From contig NZ_AZFN01000008.1 of the NCBI RefSeq assembly GCF_001434365.1, forward strand, positions 20,423-84,422: 64,000 nt of DNA. Reading direction: 5' to 3'. The notes under the pieces were generated by a model. It was not told the origin of the DNA and searched no databases. It worked only from the letters and a program-made list of their open reading frames with translations. Source of the stretch: Limosilactobacillus gastricus DSM 16045. Lineage in GTDB: Bacteria > Bacillota > Bacilli > Lactobacillales > Lactobacillaceae. Within the stretch, counting starts at the first letter, position 1. Each line of letters opens with the position of its first letter. A program made the position numbers and the translations under genes. Below are positions 56,853 to 64,000 of this stretch, in pieces.

Positions 56853-58274
56853 TTATTTAACAGTTTGAATCCGCATTAAGTTGGTAGTTCCGGCACCACC
56901 GTGAAGCAAACCAGATACCACGATAATTTGGTCACCAGCTTGAGCAAAGCCTAATTCCTTAGCTTTTTGCGAAGCCATTTCAAACATTTCATCTGAAGTT
57001 TCTGGGTGGTCAATGACGTATGGTTGAACCCCCCAGTTAAGCATCAAGCTCATTTGAGTCCGTTCATCATAAGTCAAAGCCACGATATCAGCATTAGGAC
57101 GATACTTGGAAATCATCCGAGCAGTATAACCACTAGTGGTCGTTGCTACAATGGTCTTGATTCCCATATCACGAGCAGCCCGTGAAACAGCTGAACCAAT
57201 GGTTTCCGTAACGTCTGAAGTATCAAAGTTAAATTCTTCAGTACCGTATTGGAGTAAGTTATTTTCAGCCTTAATGTCAATCCGGTTCATTGTTGCCACA
57301 GATTCTACTGGGTAGTCCCCATTGGCACTTTCCCCAGAAAGCATCGTCGCATCCGTCCCGTCAAAGACAGAGTTGGCAACGTCAGAAACTTCAGCCCGCG
57401 TAGGACGTGGGTTTTCTTGCATTGAATCTAACATTTGGGTTGCCGTGATAACTGGCTTTCCTAATTCGTTACAACGACGAATCATCATCTTTTGAATCAA
57501 TGGCACGTTTTCGGCTGGAATTTCAACCCCCATGTCACCACGAGGTACCATCAATCCATCAGAAACTTCCATAATTGCTTCAAAATTATCGATCCCTTCT
57601 TGAGATTCGATCTTTGGTAAGACTAACACATCTTCCATGTTCTTTTGCTTCAAGAGCACTCGAATGTCTTCGATATCTTGAGGCTTCCGCACAAATGATG
57701 CCGCAATGTAGCTAATGCCATTGTCTAAACCAAAGAGGATGTCAGAAGTATCCTTTTCCGTGATCCCTGGTAAATTAATGGAGACACCTGGAGCATTAAC
57801 CCCTTTCCGTGATCCCAATATACCTGCGTTAAGCACCCGACAAACTAATTCCTTGTTAGCTTCATCTTTTTCTTCCACTAACATGTCCAAAAGACCATCA
57901 TCAAATAAAACATGACCGCCTTCTTTAACGTCGTCATATAGACCTGGGTAGGTCACAGCAATCTTATCATGAGTACCTTCGATTGAATCGTCCATCGAAA
58001 TCCGTACTTGGTCACCAGTTTCAAAAGCAATTTTACCTTCTTTTTGAACGGTAGTCCGAATTTCAGCACCCTTGGTATCAAGCATGATCGCAACTTTCTT
58101 CCCCGTCCGCTTTTCAGCTTCGTGGACATTATTCATCCGTCCTAAATGTTCCTCATGGTCACCATGGGAAAAATTAAAACGGAAAATGTTGGCTCCTGAT
58201 TCGATCAACTTAGTAATCGTTTCAACATCAGTACTTGCTGGCCCTAAGGTACTAACAATCTTTGTTTTCTTCAT
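56853..58274 (-). CDS. pyk: Pyruvate kinase, without C-terminal extra domain
   Basis: PEP + ADP to pyruvate + ATP, the last step of glycolysis or of the phosphoketolase route. 473 residues: complete A/B/C domains without the PEP-utiliser-like extension present in many Bacillus and homofermentative lactobacilli (about 585). Active-site features are FRFNFSHGDHEEH, LDTKGAEIRT, VLPKIESQEGIDNF, DGLMVPRGDMGVEIP and the signature TATQMLDSMQENPRPTRAE. AGGAG precedes the start. Usually preceded by pfkA in Lactobacillales; here dnaE is directly upstream. Confidence 0.97.
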   Translation of the reverse strand: MKKTKIVSTLGPASTDVETITKLIESGANIFRFNFSHGDHEEHLGRMNNVHEAEKRTGKKVAIMLDTKGAEIRTTVQKEGKIAFETGDQVRISMDDSIEGTHDKIAVTYPGLYDDVKEGGHVLFDDGLLDMLVEEKDEANKELVCRVLNAGILGSRKGVNAPGVSINLPGITEKDTSDILFGLDNGISYIAASFVRKPQDIEDIRVLLKQKNMEDVLVLPKIESQEGIDNFEAIMEVSDGLMVPRGDMGVEIPAENVPLIQKMMIRRCNELGKPVITATQMLDSMQENPRPTRAEVSDVANSVFDGTDATMLSGESANGDYPVESVATMNRIDIKAENNLLQYGTEEFNFDTSDVTETIGSAVSRAARDMGIKTIVATTTSGYTARMISKYRPNADIVALTYDERTQMSLMLNWGVQPYVIDHPETSDEMFEMASQKAKELGFAQAGDQIIVVSGLLHGGAGTTNLMRIQTVK

Positions 58275-58384
58275 AAGAAATCAAATACTCCTTTTTTCTC
58301 TATATCGAATTCAACTGTAACTTCCAGTCGACCAATGGTAATCATATCACAATCAAGTCAAAATGGTAGTCATCTTAATCAGAT

Positions 58385-61300
58385 TTATCCCATTTCTTGT
58401 AAGATAACGTTTTCATTTCCTAATAATTCTTTCAGATGGTCAATAACCTTGTTTTCACCATCCAAATGATAGCGACTTTGTTGGGCTTGATTAGTTGCTG
58501 CATCATAAAAAATTACCGGATAGTTTCCACTCGCTTCCCGTTGTAATTGGTTTAACAAATTGATAATTTGTTGCTCAGAAACTCCCGGCGTAATCCGTAA
58601 TACCCACCGTTTTGGCGTTGTTTCAACTTGAACCTGTCGCGCTAAGGCAATTCGGTTAGCAATTAGTTGTAATTCTTGATTGCGTTGTTCGACTTTTCCG
58701 TTAATAACTACGATCTGATTACTCTGCAGGTTCGTTTTAAATTGTTGATATTGGCTGGGAAAGACGGTGACATCTAAATTGCCGGTTTCATCACTAACCG
58801 TTAAAAAAGCCATCTCACGACGATCTCGCTTGGTTTTCACCACCCGGACTCGATTAATTTGAACGATTAAAGTAACTATCTGATCAGCTTTGAGATGGCT
58901 AATCACTTGGCTTTGGAGGCGCGCTTGTAACTTAGCATACTGATTTACTGGATGACCAGAAATGTATAAACCGAGATATTCGCTTTCCTTAGCTAACCGC
59001 TCATTGATATTTAATTCCGGTCGTCGATCAATCACCGGTGCTAATTCATCCGATAGCGACAAGGTTTGGAATTTAGAGGCTCCTTCAATCAATCCCGGTA
59101 AGGCCTGCACCATCTCGGCACGGTTATAGCCTAAGCGATCAAAAGCGCCGACGTATATCAAAGGCAAAATCTGCTTTTCATTTTGCCAGCGTTCATCTAA
59201 ACGATTGATAAAATCATTCAGGTTCTCAAAGGGTCCCCGGGCCTGCCGCTCAGTTAAAATGGCTTTCACAAAATCGCCTCGAATTCCTTTGATAAAGCCT
59301 AGTCCAATTCGCAACCCATTGTTTTCAACCGTAAAATCACTATCACTCTGGTTGATGGAAGGATTCTTAATCGTAACCTGCATCCGTTTAGCAGATTGAA
59401 AATGTTCAATTTCTTTTTCAGGATTAGGTTCAATCGACAGCAGGGCAGCATAAAAAGCTAAGGGATAGTGTGCCTTTAGATAAGCCATCTCAAAAGCCAT
59501 CTTGGAATAGGCAACTGCATGAGAACGGTTAAAGCCATAATTAGCAAACTGGTCCATGTAATCAAAAACTTGCTGGGCGACTGATTCTTGATATCCCTTT
59601 TGAAGGGCTCCTTGGACAAAGCTTTGCCGCATTCGTTCCATCTCTTGAGCTTTCTTTTTACTCATCGCTCGCCGTAAACTATCGGCTTGTCCTAGACTAA
59701 AGCCTGCCATAGTTACCGCCACCTGCATTACCTGTTCTTGATAAACCAAAATACCATAAGTATTTTTCAAAATCGGTTCCAGGGCTGGGGTAATATAATT
59801 TGTTGTTTCTTGACCATGCTTTCGTGCAATAAAATGGTCAATATTGTTCATAGGACCAGGACGATACAAAGCGTTAACCGCCACAATATCTTCGAAGGAA
59901 TCAGGTTGTAACTGTTGCAAAACTCGTCGAATACCATTGGATTCGAACTGAAAAACCCCGTCCGTTTCACCAATTTGGAAAAGTTTCATCGTCAATGGAT
60001 CCGTTAAATCAGCTTGGTTTAAGGAAAAGTCCGGGTTGGTTTGGTGAATTAAGCGCATTGCCTCATCCATTATTGATAAATTACGTAAGCCCAAAAAGTC
60101 CATTTTTAATAAACCCAGGGTTTCAACTGGATCTTTTGGATACTGGGTCATCAATAACCCGGCTTCACTACTACCATTTTGGAGTGGGACAGTATCGATT
60201 AACGGTTCTTCTGACAAGACCAATCCGGCAGCATGTGTCGATACATTCCGTGGTAACCCTTCTAAATCTTCTGCAACTTCAATTAAGAGTTTGATCAAGG
60301 GATCATCTTGCATCAAATTTTGAAGGGCTTGCGATGCTTGCACCACTTGTTTGAGCGTATATTTTTGATTTGTCGGAGTCTGTCGCCGAACGACCTGTTG
60401 GACTTCTGCCAATTGATATTTAGGGACCCCTAATACCTGACCAACACTATTAACCGCTTGCCGGGCAGCCAAAGTGCCAAAAGTGATGATCTGAGCAACT
60501 CGTTGGTGACCATACTTTTGGTGAACATAAGTCAACACTTCTTCTCGTCGATTGTCAGGCAGGTCTAAATCAATATCGGGCATTTGTTGCCGTTCCGGAT
60601 TTAAAAATCGTTCAAATAATAATTGATACTGAATCGGATCAACATCGGTGATTGCTAAAGCATAGGCCACAAGTGACCCCGCGGCTGATCCTCTTCCGGG
60701 ACCCGTCGTAATTTGATGTTGGTGAGCAAAAGCCATTACATCCCAAATGATTAAGAAGTAATTATCAAAACCCATGTCATGAATCACCGATAATTCATGG
60801 TCGAGTCGGGCTTGATATTCACTAACCGTATGACCTTTAGCAATCGGACGATTTTGCAAGCCTTGTTGACATAAAGTTTTCAAATAAGTATAGGCATCTT
60901 CTTGATTAGGCGTTGGAAATTGTGGCAAAATCGGAGCTTGAAAATTTAACTCTAATTGACATCGTTGAGCAATTCGCTCAGTTTCCCTTGCGGCATCAGC
61001 TAATCCCGCAACCTGATATGCTTGCTCGACATCGACCATTGGCTTTAGCTCATGGGTTCCCTGATGTTGAACGCCATTTAAGGGATCTTCAATTATGTGT
61101 TTGGTGCCGATTGATCGTAAAACCTGACTTGCGAAATATTGGTTAGATTCTAGATATTCAACCGATTCGCAAGCAACTACTGGGGTCTTGATTTGTTGGG
61201 CTAAATCAACAATTACTTGCCGCCGGACGGGATCGAGACTCAGGTTGATCCCCATATAGAGACGATCAGTAACCACTTGTCGAATCGACTGTAAGAGGGC

Positions 61301-61705
61301 AATTTGCACAGCATCAATTGCCATTAATTGTGGTGCCACAATCACGATTACATCCGTTAAATGAGTCTGAACATCTTGCCAAGTTAGGTCACTTTGCTTT
61401 GTCATCCGTAATGTCGACAGTTGCATTAAGGATTGATAGCCATGATATGATTGGGCATAGAATAATAATTTGACTTGTTGGGTCGCTAACTGACCAAACA
61501 AAACCGTCATTTCTAGGCCAATTAATGGTTTAAGATCGAATTGTTGAGCCGCCTGATAAAATTCGATCACGCCATACATAACCTGTTCATCAGTAATGGC
61601 GATTGCCTGGTAACCTCGTTCTTTAGCATTTTTTACCAGCTCCCGTGGTTGAATCGTACTTTGTAATAGACTATATGAACTTTTAATTTGTAAAGGTACA
61701 AACAC
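58385..61705 (-). CDS. dnaE: DNA polymerase III alpha subunit DnaE
   Basis: Replicative-type C-family polymerase; in Firmicutes DnaE extends lagging-strand primers while PolC does bulk synthesis. 1106 residues from a GTG at 61705 with AGGGGG upstream. The PHP domain at the N-terminus lacks its metal His (LQIKSSYSLLQS in place of LHVHSxYS). The palm has PDIDLDLPDNRREEVL (catalytic Asp). GLLKMDFLGLRNLS, FQFESNGIRRVL and KKKAQEMERMRQSF follow; the C-terminal OB fold is VIVQINRVRVVKTKRDRREMAF (in part). Divergent from the DUF2929 gene. Confidence 0.96.
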   Translation of the reverse strand: MFVPLQIKSSYSLLQSTIQPRELVKNAKERGYQAIAITDEQVMYGVIEFYQAAQQFDLKPLIGLEMTVLFGQLATQQVKLLFYAQSYHGYQSLMQLSTLRMTKQSDLTWQDVQTHLTDVIVIVAPQLMAIDAVQIALLQSIRQVVTDRLYMGINLSLDPVRRQVIVDLAQQIKTPVVACESVEYLESNQYFASQVLRSIGTKHIIEDPLNGVQHQGTHELKPMVDVEQAYQVAGLADAARETERIAQRCQLELNFQAPILPQFPTPNQEDAYTYLKTLCQQGLQNRPIAKGHTVSEYQARLDHELSVIHDMGFDNYFLIIWDVMAFAHQHQITTGPGRGSAAGSLVAYALAITDVDPIQYQLLFERFLNPERQQMPDIDLDLPDNRREEVLTYVHQKYGHQRVAQIITFGTLAARQAVNSVGQVLGVPKYQLAEVQQVVRRQTPTNQKYTLKQVVQASQALQNLMQDDPLIKLLIEVAEDLEGLPRNVSTHAAGLVLSEEPLIDTVPLQNGSSEAGLLMTQYPKDPVETLGLLKMDFLGLRNLSIMDEAMRLIHQTNPDFSLNQADLTDPLTMKLFQIGETDGVFQFESNGIRRVLQQLQPDSFEDIVAVNALYRPGPMNNIDHFIARKHGQETTNYITPALEPILKNTYGILVYQEQVMQVAVTMAGFSLGQADSLRRAMSKKKAQEMERMRQSFVQGALQKGYQESVAQQVFDYMDQFANYGFNRSHAVAYSKMAFEMAYLKAHYPLAFYAALLSIEPNPEKEIEHFQSAKRMQVTIKNPSINQSDSDFTVENNGLRIGLGFIKGIRGDFVKAILTERQARGPFENLNDFINRLDERWQNEKQILPLIYVGAFDRLGYNRAEMVQALPGLIEGASKFQTLSLSDELAPVIDRRPELNINERLAKESEYLGLYISGHPVNQYAKLQARLQSQVISHLKADQIVTLIVQINRVRVVKTKRDRREMAFLTVSDETGNLDVTVFPSQYQQFKTNLQSNQIVVINGKVEQRNQELQLIANRIALARQVQVETTPKRWVLRITPGVSEQQIINLLNQLQREASGNYPVIFYDAATNQAQQSRYHLDGENKVIDHLKELLGNENVILQEMG

Positions 61706-61779
61706 GGAACTAGCCCCCTAAAGTTTTTCTGCTAACAGTATAGCAAAGCTTTCAATAATTAGGAATGTCATGCTTTCTC

Positions 61780-61808
61780 TTCAACCCCATCCTAAATTAT
61801 GTTATAAT
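61780..61808 (+). promoter_or_regulatory. Candidate promoter of the DUF2929 gene
   Basis: TTCAAC (-35, 61780-61785) and a perfect TATAAT (-10, 61803-61808) with a 17-bp spacer, about 30 bases before the ATG. Confidence 0.7.
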
Positions 61809-61837
61809 TATTGAGATTTAATTGAGAGGTGATTAAT

Positions 61838-62041
61838 ATGCGATTCTTCTGGAAAAATGTCATGGCCCTATTCTGGGGTTGCATTTACGGATTAGTATTT
61901 GGTTACATTGCAAGCCAACTAGAACAAACCACGGTTAATTACACCACAGTTGCTGTTTTGGGAGCAATCTTAGCAGTTATCTTCGTGAATGTAATTACTG
62001 CGATTACTTCTCATGCTAACCCTTCACGTAAAGAAAACTAA
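61838..62041 (+). CDS. DUF2929 family small membrane protein
   Basis: 67 residues from the ATG at 61838, with GAGAGGTG 7 bases before; the in-frame GTG at 61829 belongs to that site. Two hydrophobic helices (VMALFWGCIYGLVFGYIA and TVAVLGAILAVIFVNVITA) are joined by a short polar turn, with a basic tail. It fits the DUF2929/YjzD family, commonly placed beside dnaE in lactobacilli. Function is not known. Confidence 0.82.
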   Translation: MRFFWKNVMALFWGCIYGLVFGYIASQLEQTTVNYTTVAVLGAILAVIFVNVITAITSHANPSRKEN

Positions 62042-62050
62042 TTATTGGAG

Positions 62051-62078
62051 CCGTTTCTGAATTCGGAAACGGTTTTTT
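62051..62078 (+). terminator. Terminator after the DUF2929 gene
   Basis: Arms CCGTTTC and GAAACGG, with an EcoRI-like palindrome in the loop, followed by six T. It ends 4 bases before the next start codon, so the next gene has a leaderless-looking or read-through start. Confidence 0.85.
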
Positions 62079-62081
62079 ATT

Positions 62082-62945
62082 ATGACTTATTCAATTACTG
62101 AAATTTCCAATCAACCTGCTCAGCCACTGCGTCACCTCCTCCAAACTAGTTGGCAATTACCAAAACGTTATGTTCATTTTTTGCGAATCAAGCAAAACGT
62201 GTTAGTTAATGGTCAATACGTGCCGATGAATACCATTATTAATCCTGGCGATCAGCTTCAGATGCAGTTTTCGGAAGCAGAATTTCGGACTCAGCAAGGC
62301 TATTTGCCAAATAATCACCAAACCCTCCCAATCCTATATGAAAATCGTGATTTGGTAGTCATCAATAAGCCCGCTGGTCTCAAAAGCCACCCCAATCAAC
62401 CCAATGAGTTAGATACCGTCATGAATTATATGGCTGCTCAAATTGCGCATCCCCAAATGATTCATCGACTTGATCAAGCGACTTCGGGCGCAATGATTAT
62501 TGGTAAGCATCCCATTGTGGTTCCGATCATTAATCGGCTTTTAAGCACCCATCAGATCAACCGTGAATATTTAGCAGTTGTCAGTGGGCAGTGGGAAGAA
62601 AATGCGGGCATGATTAATTTACCAATTGGCCACGATCCCAATGACCAACGAAAACGCCAGGTTAATGGAATCGATGCTCTTCCCGCCCAAACTAATTTAA
62701 AATTGATCCAAGCTCATCAAACTCATTCTTTACTCAAATTACAATTAGCCACTGGCCGGACCCATCAAATTCGAGTTCATCTAATGGCCAAGCACCACCC
62801 CATTATTGGTGATCCCTTATACGGAATGAATCCAGGACCGCGAATGATGCTCCATGCCTTTCAGCTTCATTTAATCTTACCCTTCAGTGGTGAAAAATTA
62901 ACGATTAATGCTCCTTTACCCATTGAATTTGAGCAATATATTTAA
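62082..62945 (+). CDS. RluA-family pseudouridine synthase
   Basis: 287 residues. An S4-like N-terminal part (RHLLQTSWQLPKRYVHFLRI, VLVNGQY) precedes the RluA catalytic domain: VVINKPAGLKSHPNQPNE, then the catalytic Asp in MIHRLDQATSGAMII, and RTHQIRVHLMAKHHPIIGDPLYG. It isomerises uridines of rRNA or tRNA; the RluA, RluC, RluD or YjbO-like specificity cannot be told. The ribosome site is unclear, because the terminator of the preceding gene occupies the leader. Confidence 0.9.
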   Translation: MTYSITEISNQPAQPLRHLLQTSWQLPKRYVHFLRIKQNVLVNGQYVPMNTIINPGDQLQMQFSEAEFRTQQGYLPNNHQTLPILYENRDLVVINKPAGLKSHPNQPNELDTVMNYMAAQIAHPQMIHRLDQATSGAMIIGKHPIVVPIINRLLSTHQINREYLAVVSGQWEENAGMINLPIGHDPNDQRKRQVNGIDALPAQTNLKLIQAHQTHSLLKLQLATGRTHQIRVHLMAKHHPIIGDPLYGMNPGPRMMLHAFQLHLILPFSGEKLTINAPLPIEFEQYI

Positions 62946-62979
62946 AAAGATGTGATCATAAAAATCACATCTTTTTTTA
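62946..62979. terminator. Bidirectional terminator between pseudouridine synthase and citXG
   Basis: Arms AAGATGTGAT and ATCACATCTT around a 7-base A-rich loop, with long A and T runs on both sides. It lies between two convergent genes. Confidence 0.85.
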
Positions 62980-64000
62980 TAAATTATCGATCATGGCAAT
63001 AAATAGCGTAGCGCTTAGTAAATCAGCACTGCCGCCCATACTTAACCGTCGACGAGCAAACTCAACCGCCATTTCATTAAGCTTTTGGCGACCAAGGTCT
63101 GTTGTGATTCCACCAGCAGCATCAATCTCATCAATCCAATGATCACGTTCTTGTAAAATATCCAAACTACCAGCACGTTTAATCAGATTAGAATCCATCG
63201 TGTGGCGGGCAATGGCTAAGAGCGTCGTCACTCCTCGGTCATTGCTAGATTGATCAGCGGCCGCTTGGTAAGCTGGCAGACCATAATTAAACACCGTCGG
63301 ATAGCCTAAGGCAGCCTCTTCCCGCACACCACCCAAGCCATACTGATGATATTGCTGTTGACCCGCCGTTGCTTCCGTCGGTTCCTTTTGGCTTTGTAGA
63401 TCATCATGCATAAGTTTTGCTAACATTTGCTGAATTGTGAGCTTCAATTGATCTAATGACCACTGATCGTGATTAATAATGATTCCAGCAGCCGTAGCAA
63501 TAATGCCTAAGGTAAAAATTGCCCCTTTATGGGTATTAACTCCAGCCGTTGCCAAATTCATTTCTTGCTCTGCCACCAGTCCAAATTGGCGAATTTCATC
63601 AAAAACCAATTGATAATTATCTTCATGAGTGGTTAGCCCGACAAAGGCACATTTGGTGAAATAATCTTGCAAACTTAAAGCGCTTTTAATAAAGGTGAAT
63701 TGGTCCATATCGGGATGGGATAAATGTTCAAGGGGATCAACCAAACCCGGCTTTGGCCAAATAGCTACCTCCTCTAGCAATGCTTGTGTAGCCAATTTTC
63801 CAAGTTGTTGTGCCATTTGGCCTTGACTATCCGCTTCTAATTGTAATTGAATTAGCCGATCCGCTTGCGTTTGGAGCTCTTCTATTGAATGCCTTTGCTG
63901 AGCCTGACAAAATTTTGCCGGCTTATCACAAATTAAACAGCGCCGAGCCGGGGCCTTGACCGCTTCCCGAGGTAGGGTCCGAATTTCCCCATTAAGCAGG
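62977..64000 (-). CDS. citXG: CitX-CitG fusion for citrate lyase prosthetic group, 5' truncated
   Basis: The frame is open from base 64000, so the start lies outside the window. The first 61 or so residues are the end of CitX (holo-ACP transferase for citrate lyase): ARRCLICDKPAKFC is the CitX Cys-box, and the linker continues QQRHSIEELQTQADRL. The rest (about 280 residues) is CitG, making 2'-(5''-triphosphoribosyl)-3'-dephospho-CoA: LLEEVAIWPKPGLVDPLEH, NTHKGAIFTLGIIATAAG, RHTMDSNLIKRAG, RRLSMGGSADLLSATLFI. An internal ATG at 63816 is not the start. CitXG fusions are known in lactic acid bacteria. Citrate lyase genes are expected upstream. Confidence 0.92.
   Translation of the reverse strand, partial: LLNGEIRTLPREAVKAPARRCLICDKPAKFCQAQQRHSIEELQTQADRLIQLQLEADSQGQMAQQLGKLATQALLEEVAIWPKPGLVDPLEHLSHPDMDQFTFIKSALSLQDYFTKCAFVGLTTHEDNYQLVFDEIRQFGLVAEQEMNLATAGVNTHKGAIFTLGIIATAAGIIINHDQWSLDQLKLTIQQMLAKLMHDDLQSQKEPTEATAGQQQYHQYGLGGVREEAALGYPTVFNYGLPAYQAAADQSSNDRGVTTLLAIARHTMDSNLIKRAGSLDILQERDHWIDEIDAAGGITTDLGRQKLNEMAVEFARRRLSMGGSADLLSATLFIAMIDNL

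Noticed and set aside
1..64000. tRNA, rRNA, prophage or insertion sequences, and a toxin-antitoxin or defence system
   Set aside because: I looked for cloverleaf patterns, transposase motifs, paired short toxin/antitoxin genes and defence-domain genes, and saw none. The Xer proteins fit chromosomal loci rather than mobile elements.

Overview
The window reads as a chromosomal segment of a Lactobacillaceae species, most likely an obligately heterofermentative lactobacillus of the Limosilactobacillus or related type. The support is: low-GC Gram-positive codon use, strong AGGAGG ribosome sites, two sortase-anchored (LPQTG) surface proteins with lactobacillus-type signal peptides, a giant protein built of MUB-like repeats, the gene order of the housekeeping block, and a dnaE-pyk junction that lacks the pfkA gene normally found there. 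I could not run a database search, so genus is not settled.

Layout. 1-4.7 kb holds the 3' part of a P-type cation ATPase (+), then on the minus strand a bile-salt-hydrolase/penicillin-acylase-type enzyme, the XerS recombinase and a GNAT acetyltransferase. A dif-like inverted repeat lies just upstream of xerS. From there almost everything is on the minus strand, as expected for the arm to the right of a replication terminus. 4.7-18.7 kb is an adhesin island: an LPXTG protein whose anchor is out of frame because of a 16-bp tandem duplication, and a 3287-residue YSIRK/LPQTG adhesin with eleven repeats of about 176 residues. 19-28.7 kb carries msrB, a catabolite-site-linked lactate oxidase, Mn-type pyrophosphatase, topoisomerase IV (parEC), divergent plsY and rarA.

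28.8-62 kb is a conserved core: a GalM-like epimerase, a catalytically decayed XerC-locus protein, topA, dprA, rnhB, rbgA, small YozE/YpmS/SGNH genes, degV, hlyIII, dfrA-thyA, an ABC-F ATPase, cca, a TPR protein, hup, der, rpsA, cmk, a LysM protein, recQ, a frameshifted ypbB, FMN-riboswitch-controlled ribU, rluB-scpB-scpA-ribT, a truncated XerD-locus protein, cvfB, pyk and dnaE. 62-64 kb has a DUF2929 protein, an RluA-family pseudouridine synthase and a CitX-CitG fusion that runs off the end.

How it fits together. Chromosome topology and segregation are heavily represented (XerS plus candidate dif, ParC/ParE, TopA, ScpA/ScpB, HU, RecQ, RarA, DprA). Of the three Xer-family proteins only XerS keeps a near-complete active site. 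The XerC-locus and XerD-locus proteins have lost most catalytic residues. Energy metabolism genes (lactate oxidase, pyruvate kinase, citrate lyase maturation) and riboflavin import fit a fermentative host-associated or food bacterium. I found no tRNA, rRNA, CRISPR array, prophage or insertion sequence, and no clear evidence for a wholly new multi-gene system. The best candidates for something new are the Xer/dif arrangement, the duplication-disrupted adhesin with a shared leader palindrome, the structured element before rarA, and the hup leader.
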